A program made the translations under genes and the position numbers. Positions 50,384 through 61,538 of a DNA stretch of 64,000 nucleotides are shown here, piece by piece. Each line of letters starts with the position of its first letter. Positions within the stretch are counted from its first letter, which is position 1. The stretch is from Fratercula arctica. Its lineage: Eukaryota > Chordata > Aves > Charadriiformes > Alcidae. The notes beneath the pieces were generated by a model, which saw nothing but the letters and a program-made list of their open reading frames with translations, had not been told where the DNA came from and did no database searches. Location of the stretch: contig CANTUZ010000002.1 in the NCBI GenBank assembly GCA_947846985.1, forward strand, positions 151,957,889 through 152,021,888, read 5' to 3'.

Positions 50384-50596
50384 CAGAAATTATGGAGGAG
50401 GGAAAGAGTAATCATCAGTCCTGTGAGGGAGTGACAGACAGGGTGACGTGACAGGAAAGGATCACAAAATGGGTCTTAAGCAGGGTGACCTCCAGCACTT
50501 TTATGTGAGCAAGGAAGTGCTTACAATGCACTGTTATGGAGAAATACCTGAAACACTCTCCAGGAGCACAGCATGCTGGGTGCTTCTCTAAAGTGT

Positions 50597-51990
50597 CTGC
50601 ATGCTAATGCACGCAGCATGGGAAATAAACAGTCAGACATCTGTGTGCAGTTGTAGGGCTATGATCTTGTTGGGAACAGAAATGTGTTGGGATGGCTGTG
50701 ATGGCTGGAGTGTCACAATGGAGGGATACGGGCTGTTTAGGAAGGACAGGATGGGAAGATGAGGAGGGGCAGTTGCTCTTTATGTGAGCGAGAAGCTGGA
50801 GTGCATGGAGCTCTAGCTGAGGATGGATGAGGAGCCAAGTGAGAGCTTTTGTGCAAGGATTAAAGAGAGGACAGGTAAAGGTGATATTATAGAGGTGTCT
50901 GCTATAAGCCACCTGATCAGGAAGATCAGACCCTCTCCAGACAGATAGGAGCAGCCTCACATTCGCAGGCCCTGGTCCTCATAGGGGACTTCAACCACCC
51001 CAATATCTGTTGGAGGGACACAACAGGACATAAGCAATCCAGGAGGTTCCTGGAGTACCTTGATAATAACTTCCTCCTCCAAGTGATAGAGGAGCCAACA
51101 AAGAAAGGTGCTCTACTGGACCTCAAACTCACCAAAAAAAAGGGACCTTATTGGGAAAGTGAAGGTCAAAGGCAGCCTTGGCTGCAGTGACCATGAGATG
51201 GTGGAGTTCAGGACCCTGAGGTCAGTAAGGAGGGTGACAAGCAAGCTCACAGCCCTGGACTTCAGGAAAACAGACTTTGGCCTCTTCAAAGATCTGCTTG
51301 GAACAGTTCTAGGGCTTTGGAGGGAAGAGGGGCCCTAGAAAGCAGTTTAATATTAAAGAATCACCTCCTCCAAGCTAAAGAGAGCTCCATCCCAATGAGC
51401 AGGAAGTCAGGCAAAAATGGCTGTGAGGGTGAAAAAGAAGCTCCTGGTCAAACTCAAACGAAAAAAGGACACATACAGAGGGTGGAAGAAAGGACAAGTA
51501 CCTCAAAGGAATACTGAAAAATTATCCAGGCATCCAGGGATGAAGTTAGGAAAGCTAAAGCCCAAAAGGAATTGAATCTGATGAAGGATGTTAAAGACAA
51601 CAGGACGTATGTAGGTGACAACAGGAAGACTAGGGAAAATGTGGGCCCATTGCTCAATGAGGCAGCAGACCTGGTTACACAGGACATGGAAGAGGTGGAA
51701 ATACTGAATGCCTTCTTTGCCTCAATATTTACTAGCACGTATTCCAAGTCTCAAAAACCAGGGGGGAAAAGCTGGAGCAAGGAGGATGTACCCTTGCTGG
51801 AAGAGGATCAGGTCAGTGAATACTTAAGCAAATTGGACATACACAACACCATGCGTCCTGATAGGATGCACCCCATGAGTGCTGAGGGAGATGGCAGACA
51901 TCATTGTGAGGTCACTCTTGATAATATTTGACTGATCATGGTGACTGGGAATGCCTGACTACTGGAAGAAAGCAAATGCTGGGCCTTTTT
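50597..51990 (+). pseudogene. CR1 ORF2 endonuclease and linker remnant
   Basis: This is the N-terminal part of ORF2, whose APE-like endonuclease nicks target DNA. Blocks in order are ANARSMGNKQ at about 50605, GDFNHPNICWRD beginning at 50984, FLEYLDNNFLLQVIEEPTKK at about 51050, GCSDHEMVEF with the catalytic SDH at 51186-51194, and LTALDFRKTDFGLFKDLLGT at about 51250. The linker blocks [20 protein letters not shown] and [15 protein letters not shown] follow (about 51620-51745), then [16 protein letters not shown] at about 51825-51870. The region equivalent to AITETWW (about 50665-50700) is scrambled. GDFN, SDHE and the linker are in different frames, with stops between them. Similarity ends before the polymerase domain. 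Confidence 0.9.
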
Positions 51991-53459
51991 ACACTTACCA
52001 GTCAAGTGTTGGATTGATGCAAATTAGAATAATTCTCCTATTCCATTTACACCTTCAGGCGACCAATGTAAAAGGGTATTATGATACAGTGATAGTTTAA
52101 TCTTAACCATCACAAGTTAAGTGGGCAGCACAGTACTGATTATGTTGATCTGTTGATAAAACATAGAACGTATGCTATTACTGATGGAATTCTACCTTAG
52201 GTACAAGTTTGATTACACCAGGCTGCTCATCACATGTGGGAATCTTTTGGCGATAGAACTCGCTCCAGGTTTGTTTGATGGAAAATGTGATATTCCACCT
52301 AGTTTCAGTTAATGCCACGTTACACTGTGATTAAGGAAGTCAAAAAAGAGCCTGGCTCATGCTCCGTGGCTTGCAACTGTCTGCTTCTTAGGCATCAAAA
52401 GCTACTTCTATCCAAAATCAAAACAATGGACAAGGGTTGTTTTCTGGCATTGCGCATCCATATGGCTACACGATTTTTCCTTAAAAAAAAGAGATAAATT
52501 AATCTGAATTTGTTATTAGAAACAGTCTCTGACCTGTTCCTGAACCATGCCAGGGCTCTGTCTGGGAGAATATTAGCTGGCATGGGCCAACACCACGCCA
52601 ACAAGGATGCCAACAATTACACAATACAGGCTATTGTAGGACAGTGCTCCCCTCTGCTCCAGTCTTATTTAGTTTAGTTACTAGTATAGACATAGCCAAA
52701 ATAGCCAGAATATAAGGCAATGATGTTCTCTGAAATCAAAAGCTGAAAAATTCAACTCAGCCTCTGTTTGTAGACCACATTATGTGCAGGATTTTTAACA
52801 TCCCCTAGCAACAGACACCAGAAAGGCCAGTTGAAACTTAGAAATAATAGGAGCAGCACATGCTGGCAGGGAGAAAGTAGACAATGCTTAAATATGTCTC
52901 CATCCTGGTCCTACTTTCCCAGAGCAGCTTAACCCTGGAGCCCAACGAAGAAGAAGCCCTCTATAGCATGAGCTCTGGGCAGGCACACCAGGCTTGTCAG
53001 CCACTGAAGAGCACCCTTGGGGCTCCTCAGGACCCACACAAAAGAGTGATTTTTCTTTTTTTTTAATTCTGTCCTTGTCAAACAAACATACACTTCCAAA
53101 TGGGCCAATACCGTGTAGCCAAGACCACACAGGACGCTGCGCAGCTATATCTCATGGTGTGGAAACGTGCCCAACACTGAATGATGCTAATGGGGAAATC
53201 ACAGTCAAAAAGTACCAGTGGGACATCTCCACAGACAATAGAAAGCTCCTTAATTAGGCAGAAAAAGATATGATAGGACTTGATGCTCAGAAGCCAGTGG
53301 GACAAAGTCAGGGCTAGTAGATATGACGGCAGTACATGCAAAGACACGCAAGTCCTTCCTTTCTTTCCTTGCTTTTAAGGAGAAGGGTTGGATGACGATG
53401 TCTAATATACCTTTAATCATTTCTATGCCTTTTATAGATGCCTGTTATTATGCATACAT
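51991..53459. other. unassigned DNA between two CR1 copies
   Basis: No gene or repeat could be named. It separates the CR1 5' half from a CR1 3' tail in the same orientation. The tail starts about 1.4 kb later and lacks the polymerase motifs, so the two pieces need not be one interrupted element. Confidence 0.5.
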
Positions 53460-53727
53460 AGGACAAGAGGAAATGGCTTGAAGTTGCGCAAGGGGAGGTT
53501 TAGACTGGATATCAGGAAAAATTTTTACACTGAAAGGGTTATTAAGCATTGAAACAGGCTGCCCAGGGAAGCGGTTGAGGCACCATCCCTGGAGGTATTT
53601 AAAGACAGGTAGACATAGTGCTTAGAGAGATAGTTTAGTGATGGTTTTTGTCAGAGTTAGGTTGATGGTTGGACTAGATGATCTGAAAGGTCCCTTCCAA
53701 CCTGGGCAATTCTATGATTCTATGATT
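53460..53727 (+). mobile_element. CR1 LINE 3' fragment
   Basis: The copy starts at AGGACAAGAGGAAATGGCTT in the ORF2 C-terminus, passes GGTTTAGACTGGATATCAGG and CCATCCCTGGAGGTATTTAA, and ends with CCCTTCCAACCTGGGCAATT and ATTCTATG octamers. Its 3' untranslated wording (TTTTGTCAGAGTTAGGTTGA) equals that of the copy at 28766-29102, so both come from the same subfamily. A one-base loss after GGTATTTAAAG shifts the end of the coding frame. Confidence 0.95.
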
Positions 53728-56700
53728 ATTTATTTAGGTATGAAAATTAACTCCCTCAAGCCCACTGGATCAAGGAAGCAGACTGTGAAAGAAACTGGGC
53801 CCCTGAAACCAGCATCTTCATTTGTCAATGGAAAACCGCAATATTCATTCTGCATTTGAAGACAGACCTCTAATGAGCATTATGTTTGCTAATGGTAAAC
53901 ACTTTGGAGGCTTTCAAGAGTCAGGGATTACTTTACTTTGCTATCCAAAACAAATAATCATGAACCACATTTTTTGAAAACAAAACAGATACAATAAACA
54001 GAAGGGAATAATTTATCAAGCGCTGTATACGTGGATGGTTCCCTTCCTCCAGCTCAGAGGAAAGCTGAAATTCGGGACTTGAAGGTTATTTTCTTCTCAC
54101 CGCAAATCTCTCAGTTATCTATATTTGTGCCACAGTTTTTATTAGAAATCAAACCTTCACAAATCAGCTATCAGTGCATTGTAATTTTATTCATTGTGTT
54201 TCATCTAATTTAGGCAACAATTATTTTAGACTGATTCATGCTATGATATCATCACTTATGCTCCTTAATAACTTCTAAGCCTAAAAGCCAAATTGCACAG
54301 AAGGAAGAAATCTCAAAACTGTTACATTCCTGTAATTTTCAGATGACTAGACAGCCAGGTCTATTGAAACAATTAATCCCCCACTATGGAAATGGTGGCA
54401 TTATGAGCTCCAGCCTTACTAAACAGCAGAGAATCTATAACTGCACTTACCCTCAAAACAGAAATCCTTAGGAAACACAGCTACCATGCTCCTGTCATTC
54501 ATGGCATTTCTGTGCGGATTAGGAGATCGAGGCAGGTCCCGTTCAAAGGAAGACATTTACCCCCAATTAGGTGAGGCAGTAATTTAGTGAAGCAGATACC
54601 TGCATGGAGCACCCCCAGTGGTGTCCCTTGACCCACTGCTATCAGATAATCACCAAGAGCAGCCTGAGCTTCATGTTACTGTCAGGTGGCATTAACAGTA
54701 GTTTGTGGAGCTTAGAGCAGAAGATGAGTATGAGAGTTGTCTTTTTTATAGTCCATTGTGTAACTTGTCCATTGTATGGTCCATGTCTCCCCTCCTATGA
54801 ACTCCCTTTGAGCATCTAGTCATCTCCTTAAAGAATCTCCCTTGGTGTTTGTTAGACCTCAGCCTTCTTCACGTGGTAGATGAGTAACTAACTGGGTGAA
54901 AACAGGAAGGCAGTTGAATGAGATCTGCTTGATTCCCTGGCAGTCTAGAGCTCTGTTGAGATGCTTGCATGATCCTTTCACAGCTGGATTTGATTTCTTC
55001 CAAATCTGTAAGGACAAAACTGCTCTTTGTTGCTCAGCTCCTTCCAAAGTCTTTGTAAGTGGAGGATCTTTGTCACCTTTAGATATTGCTAGATGCAACT
55101 ATTAGCAGCAACCTTCTGCCCAAATAGAGGAACTGCTTACAATAAGGTACTATCCTTAAGCCACAAGTAAGGTCCCTGAATATAGAAGTCCTATCTGGGA
55201 AAGGAATGACTCGAATATAACTGGAACTTTTTTCTTGGATTTAGTACTTCATGAGGAGGCAAAGATCCTCCACTTATGAAGACTTTGGACTGCTGCTCAC
55301 CTCCATTAAGCAAAGAACAGGCTGCCTAGGACACTGAGGTGCTGCTGCATATTATGAACGTTGGAGCTTTTTCAAAGTGTGGGAGTTACCTCCTGGAGAT
55401 AGAATAAATTGCCAAACTGAAAACACTGAAAATACTGAAAACACTGCAAACACTGCAAACACTGAAAATAATGAGATTTCCTATTGATTTTGACGGCATT
55501 CACTGTTGTTCATGAATCTAAAACAATCTTGCATTTCTGGAGTAAAATTTCCACACACACCACTATCAGTGGGGCACAGTAGCGAAACAGAATTACTAAA
55601 GTCAGGAGTTCAGGCCTTGTTGCAGGCTACTTAACACCACTCCCCCCAGCAAGAAACACTTCATGACTGGGATGCAGAAGTCAAAGGCAAAGTTGTATTT
55701 CAAGCTTTATTCCTGAAGTGATTACTTACGGCACCCGACCTGTCTGGACCAATAATAGACCAAAGGTCTTGGGTAGACTTTGACTTTAAGCTTCATTATG
55801 AAAGTCAGAATGGCAGGAGAGAGACTTTGAATTCACACAGGACTCAACCCATGAGGAATCTAGCTGTATGTAATACACTCAAGCGCTCTGTGTACACAGG
55901 GAAAGCTGAAGCCGGCCCCAAGACTATTTTCATTTGTGTTGTAAAAACACAGTGCAGCTCAAACCCTAATATACAATTTACAGTGCAGGTTCCATGACCT
56001 GAGTTTTGGTTATCTGAAACATCTTTTTTTTTTCCCAGAAGTGGATCATGTTCTCTATTGTCTATTAATTACTTTGAAAGTATCTCAGATGTTTTAAAAT
56101 ACGTAATTGTCTGAATTCATATCAGCTTCTCTTAGAGATTCGTTTAGTATGAATCGCAGTACAGAGTAGTTATTATCAGTTTGTATATGAAAATGCAGGG
56201 CAAGTTAATGATGATAATGAATCTCAGGGAATTTCTGTGTTTGCTGTTTCTTCTCCCCAGACGGCTCACCCAGCTCTAAACCTACAAATACATAATACCA
56301 TTCCTTAGAGTAAACATATTGTAACTCGATTTTCTTCCCCCAAGCAAGCAACCAGATGAATGGCCTTGGTGGATTATTCTGTAACAGAAACACTCATAAG
56401 GGGTCTGTGATAAGCAAGCCAATGGAAATGGAGTAGTGCACTGTTTAAAATCATCTAAACATTTTCTCTTAACATGAAACATTTGAAAATGTGTAGCTCA
56501 GTGTTTGATGAAACACAGTACCCTGTTGTCTGTAGCCCAGTTCTAGCCCCTTCTTTAAATGTAATCTTTTATCAAAGTCACATGTGTTTTCAATAAATTC
56601 ACATGTGGATGCAGTTATACCAGGAAAACTGATTCACAAGTACTTTAGAGGCTCCTCTATCTTTCAGGCCCACCTAAAGTTTCTTTCCATTTTTTTAAAA

Positions 56701-58557
56701 TATTTTTTTAGTAAGCGTACGAAGGGAAATAATCAGTTTTGCTTGCTTACAACACAACCGCCCTGGTCTGAATCATAAGTACAGCATTGTTCAAAGGAAC
56801 AGCTGGTACCAACTCCAAAAGTTTAAGCGTTCCCCTCCAAACAAAAAACTCCGTTGAGTCTGTTAGTCATCATCTCCCACAGGTATTGATTCAAGGCTAC
56901 AGTTCTGCCTATTTCTGCCATGGCTAAAAAGATTAGTTGTAAGACTTTCGGAAAGGAGCATTTTCATGCACAAGCAAACATACAACTATTTCTTTCTTGT
57001 CTGCTAATCTCCATGATTATTGTACCTTTTTGAAACTTTTTTTAACCACATACAGGGCAGTCACACTTTAATAACAACAATGGACCACTAAGAAATTTTT
57101 TCTGCCGAAGTGGGTTTACAAAGATAGTTTTGCCCTCAGGAGCTTAAATTACATCAACACACAACTTTGCTGTAAATCCGACTCAATTCTGCCAGCTTTT
57201 TCTACCAGGAAACACAAATTTAGGGATAGGGTCTGTTTAAAATATATTCTCAGGAACTGAACTCCTATTCCGCCAGGCTTTCAAAGCAAGCTTAATACAG
57301 GTCACCTCCTCATTTCCGGGAGTCTAATTTTATTGCTCCCTCCAAGTCATGCCAGAGATGAGAGCTCTAAAAAGTACTTTAACCGCTTTGGGGACCGTGC
57401 ATAAATTGTGCTTTCAAAGATTTTCTGCTGATGACCAAATGGTAAGCTTTGAATTTCTTTCACAGGTTTCTAGGACATCTCCTTGACTGTTTTTGAATAC
57501 AATTTGCATTCAGTTATGGTTCATACTGCCTTCATTCATATCAGAGACTGTCTTGTCCTGGGATATGCAGATATTTCCCAAGACTCCTTTCAAGAAAAGC
57601 AATTTAAATACATATCCCTCCATAGCCTCTGGCCTGATGGTTTTAGCCTAGATATCAAAGTAATCTAACCGCTTCAACTCAGCACAGGAACCTCCAACAC
57701 TAGAGAGAAATCAAGGGGAAAATGAGGATTTAGATGCCAGGCTTATGTGGCCTGGATTTGGTGTGACCAGAATACTTCATCTGTAGCTGAAAACCAGAAC
57801 CTGTAAGGGACAGGGAGCTTTAGCAAAAGATTTTGAGTTCCAGCCACCTTGCCGCAAACAGAATATTTCCTAGACAAAGTGGAAAGAAAGTTATTCCTGG
57901 TAGATACAGGAAAGTTGGGGGTGCCCAAATTTTTTCAGTCAGAGAGGTGTATTTGCAAACTATGTCTGGACTTGAAAAAAAGTATTCTTAGGTCATTGTC
58001 TGCCATCCTATATAGCCTATACAACCTACTATAAAATAACAGACAAATAAATGGAAAGAGGTTTCAAATGTGCATTCGTCACATGTCAGTCTCAGGATCA
58101 TCGAGACTTCTCCTCAGTGAGGAGAATACTCCTTCATAACCATGACATCCAATGCCAAGTCAAGTGCTGCCTCTGAGACACTGTGGAGCGAGGAGATTTA
58201 CTATGCAGCCGTTCCGCGGGGAAGCTCTGGGGGTAGCAGCAGGACACCATGTTGCTCAACACCACAGCACCATGACACAGAGGGAGAAAGCTCAGCCCCG
58301 ACCACTGCATTTTTCTGACTCTTCAGCAGCCCATGCCAAACCCCTGTGTGGTCTCAAACACCATGCTGATCAGTGCAGTACAGGTGGAGGAATAAAGTGG
58401 GACTGTCCTTCCAGGCGACTGAGTTTCCAAAGTCCACATCATCCTCGCTGACCTCTCCTCTGAGTGACTCATGGCAGGGGCATAAATTGTACCAACTATG
58501 AGCATGGTGATTCACCGGTAACAGAAAATGGGCCCAGACTTTCAAAGTCTGAGAATT
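53728..58557. other. unassigned A+T-rich DNA
   Basis: No gene or transposon could be named in 4.8 kb, apart from a 9-base minisatellite at 55417-55470. Open frames of 60-99 codons look like chance frames. The GC-richer stretch 58150-58460 holds one of 99 codons (+) without a recognisable domain. Confidence 0.5.
55417..55470. repeat. 9-base minisatellite, six units
   Basis: There are six exact-length consecutive units: CTGAAAACA, CTGAAAATA, CTGAAAACA, CTGCAAACA, CTGCAAACA, CTGAAAATA. Only two positions vary. Confidence 0.92.
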
Positions 58558-58645
58558 CTGGGCCAGATCCAGGAAAATGCTTAAATATATGTTTACATTT
58601 TATTCACGTGGAATCAATGGGACAAAAAAATTAAGCTTAAGTTAA
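58558..58645. repeat. possible old sauropsid interspersed repeat
   Basis: CTGGGCCAGATCCAGGAAAA then TGCTTAAATATATGTTTACA and CACGTGGAATCAATGGGACA follow the order of a motif common in bird, turtle and crocodile genomes (GGGCCAGATCC, GTGCTTAAGCACATGCTTAA, AGTCAATGGGAC). I recall the pattern but not a certain family name. Confidence 0.45.
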
Positions 58646-60556
58646 AGCGGTAAGTACCTCCTCAAGGGCCAAGTGTCCGTGCTTTGGAGGATCAGGCTTT
58701 ATATAGCAAAGATGTACCTTACAGTAAGAAACAGAGCAAACACAGCATGATGGCAGGGTCAGGGTCAAAAGCTGGAGACGATCCCTCCAGAATAATATCA
58801 AGGGAGACAGCAACCATGCTGCTCTCACAGGTCTGGGACCAAAGAGCGCTGTCGGCCCATCATCTTCTGAAATAGTTTGTGCTGTCTTCCGAAAACACAA
58901 CCACCAACATGATTGCAGGAACTCACTTTCCCAAAATTATACACAAAGCATGAGGATGCCTCAGAACACCTTTGGTACTCGTAGAGACTAGCAATTAAAG
59001 TAAATATAAAATTACCACAAACTAATACACATGACTCTACCACATACAAAAATTCAACTTAGAGTGCTTATTCTATTGTCCAAGGTTTTCCTCAGAATGT
59101 TGAGAAAATTATAACCTTTTAAAATATAGGTGTTACCTTAAAATATGCCTAAATGAATCTGACTTTAGCTGAGTGCATTTGTAAGAAAAATGAATGGGGA
59201 ACAGTTTTATAAAATTAATCAGCAGATAACTGCATTTCTTCTGGAGGACAATTTTGTTGGACATTTCAGGGAGGTTTAACCATTTGATTCAGATAATTTG
59301 ATCTTTTGAGGAATGACAATGCTAGAAACTCTCTGAATATCCTTGTCTGTCATTACGTGTAACTTCTGCTTCCTTTTACTCCAAGAAGGCCCCACTCTGT
59401 TCAAAGGTAAAGTTTCTATACAGTTGTGTCTATGACATGAAATTCAGAATACACAATCTTAGTTTGCCTATTACAATCAAAGAATAATAAGCAAAATCTA
59501 CCTCACAGTAATCCTGAGATCTATTTGAAACCAACTTCCAAAGCTTGTGCCGTCAAACACCAGCATCAGAATATAAATTCATTTTGCCTGAAATTTAAAA
59601 GATTTATAACTACTGCTGTTATTTGGTGCAGTAAATCTTCACAATAAATTTGTTTACAGCCATATTTAACTTACAGTTATTCCAGTGCAAATCCAGAATA
59701 CTTCCAGGGAATCACAAATATCATAGGTGTGGATAGAGGTACAAAACGGTAGGGTTTCGGTGGAAGTGCTGGGGGTTTTCACTGAAATAACAAAGCAGAA
59801 TATGATCTGGAGAACACAATTCCCATGGAAATCTTTATGACAAATTCAGAAAGGGTATAGGTTACATGTTAAGTATAGGTTGATCAGAAATGGTATAAGT
59901 GCCGAAGTAGTGGTAAGCAGGATCTTGGACTAATTTATCCCCCAGTGACTGCAAAAATGGAGTAATGTATGTGTTGAGGAACACAAAGTAGAAACTATAA
60001 CGAGAAATGAAGAGAAAGCAAGTCATTCTGCTCTCTTGGCTGAAATCCCTCTTATTCTTCAGATGAGGAGCTATTGACTTCATTACAGAGACTGAGCCTT
60101 TTCTCATTCCATGCTATTCAGCAGCGATGGTGGTATATGAAGGGAAACTGCTGCCTAACACAGAGTAAAAACAGCTTCACTGTCTCAGTGTCCTATTACT
60201 CTCCACGTACTAGAAGCAATCAGAGGGTAGGACTTCCTGGCAGGGATTTCAGCTGCAAGAACAACTCGTCCTCTGGGGAGAAAAATAAAATAATCTTATG
60301 TAAACCTTTATCAAGGGCAATACTTCCAAAAATGGGGGAGATCATCAAAATGCTAGCGTGTCTACTTGTAAAAAGAGATCATAAGGACAGAAAACTGGAA
60401 GAATATTGTGTGGTCTCACCAGCAATTTATTTCTTAAGGGGAAAGTCGGGTGAACTCTCCCCCTTCCCTTCTCAGTCTCAACCATGTCTGGTTCTCTGGT
60501 TTAAAATTCAGTTCAGCACCTTCACAGACATGGAATATGATTTCCTCCCTTCTTTA
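58646..60556. other. unassigned DNA
   Basis: No gene or repeat could be named. The open frame at 60074-60559 (+, 161 codons) has no recognisable domain and runs into the CR1 terminus at its end, so it is probably a chance frame. Confidence 0.5.
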
Positions 60557-61538
60557 TAGAATCATAGAATCATAGAATCATAGAACCATAGGGTTGGAAG
60601 GGACCTCTGGAGATCATCTAGTCCAACCCCCCTGCCAGAGCAGGGTCACCTAGAGCAGGTTACACAGGAACACGTCCAGGCGGGTTTTGAATGTCTCCAG
60701 AGATGGAGACTCCACCACCTCTCTGGGCAGCCTGTTCCAGTGCTCTGCCACCCTCAGGGTAAAGAAGTTCCTCCTCATGTTTAGGTGGAACTTCTTGTGC
60801 TCCAGTTTGTGCCCATTGCCTCTTGTCCTGTCCCCGGGCACTACTGAAAAGAGCCTGGTCCCATCCTCCTGACACCCACCCTTTAAGTATTTATAAGTGT
60901 TGATAAGATCCCCCCTCAGCCGTCTTTTTTCCAGACTGAAGAGACCCAAATCCCTCAGCCTTTCTTCATAAGAGAGGTGTTCCAGTCCCCTAATCATCTT
61001 TGTAGCCCTCTGCTGCACCCTTTCCAGCAGTTCCCTGTCCTTCTGGAACCGGGGAGCCCAGAACTGGACACAGTACTCCAGGTGTGGCCTCACCAAGGCA
61101 GAGTAGAGGGGGAGGATGACCTCCCTTGACCTGCTGGCCACACTCTTTTTGATGCACCCCAGGATGCCATTGGCCTTCTTGGCCACAAGGGCACATTGCT
61201 GGCTCATAGTCATCCTGTTGTCCACCAGGACTCCCAGATCTCTTTCCACAGAGCTGTTCTCCAGCAGGTCAGCCCCCAACCTGTACTGGTGCATGGGGTT
61301 GTTCCTCCCCAGGTGCAGCACCCTACACTTGCCCTTGTTGAATTTCATAAGGTTTCTCTCTGCCCAGATCTCCAACCTGTCCAGGTCTCTCTGTATGGCA
61401 GCACAGCCCTCCGGTGTGTCAGCCGCCCCCCCCAGCTTTGTGTCATCAGCAAACTTGCTGAGGGTGCACTCTATCCCCTCATCCAGGTCATTGATGAATA
61501 TATTGAAGAGGACTGGACCCAGTACTGACCCCTGGGAT
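60557..61538 (-). mobile_element. CR1 LINE, 5'-truncated, best preserved copy
   Basis: The 3' terminus at the low-coordinate end has about four antisense octamers (ATAGAATC), then GGGTTGGAAGGGACCTCTGG and CAGAGCAGGGTCACCTAGAG. The body reads backwards through ORF2 to motif B of the reverse transcriptase at about 61535 (plus-strand CAGTACTGACCCCTGGGA), where it is truncated. Flanking sequence then changes abruptly to A+T-rich DNA. The low decay and open frame make it the youngest CR1 in the window. Its terminus belongs to a different subfamily (GGGACCTCTGGAGATCATCT) from the other tails here. Confidence 0.97.
60650..61538 (-). pseudogene. CR1 ORF2 reverse transcriptase, C-terminal 295 codons, uninterrupted
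   Basis: This is a truncated copy of the CR1 polymerase. On the minus strand the frame is open from the truncation point near 61538 to the natural stop (TAG, 60652-60650), about 295 codons. It begins with [20 protein letters not shown] (motif B and after), then the catalytic FADD at 61453-61442, [80 protein letters not shown] and [11 protein letters not shown]. The thumb/C-terminal blocks [27 protein letters not shown] and [20 protein letters not shown] follow. The fingers, motif A and the whole endonuclease are missing, so it cannot act as an enzyme. No start codon or promoter belongs to it. Absence of stops reflects recent insertion. Confidence 0.92.

Larger units (their letters stand above)
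49800..51990 (+). mobile_element. CR1 LINE 5' half (ORF1 end plus ORF2 endonuclease), degenerate
   Basis: This is the largest transposon piece here. It contains the esterase-like region of CR1 ORF1 (about 49866-50383), an inter-ORF stretch, and ORF2 from its N-terminus (NARSMGNKQ at about 50608) through the endonuclease and linker to about 51990. There the reading reaches the segment equivalent to EDWRKANV and stops matching. The reverse transcriptase and 3' terminus are absent. CR1 copies are usually truncated at the 5' side, so a 5'-half copy implies later deletion or rearrangement. Many stops and frameshifts make it inactive. The upstream limit is uncertain; sequence from about 49700 could also be ORF1. 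A perfect inverted repeat lies at its left side (49806-49852). Confidence 0.92.

Noticed and set aside
49800..53727. The idea that the CR1 5' half and the CR1 tail at 53460 are one element split by an insertion
   Set aside because: The polymerase region between them is absent, the intervening 1.4 kb has no CR1 or insertion signature, and the tail matches a subfamily also seen as a lone tail at 28766.
60074..60559. 161-codon open frame (+)
   Set aside because: No recognisable domain. It ends inside the CR1 terminus on the other strand, so its end is set by a transposon insertion and not by a gene.
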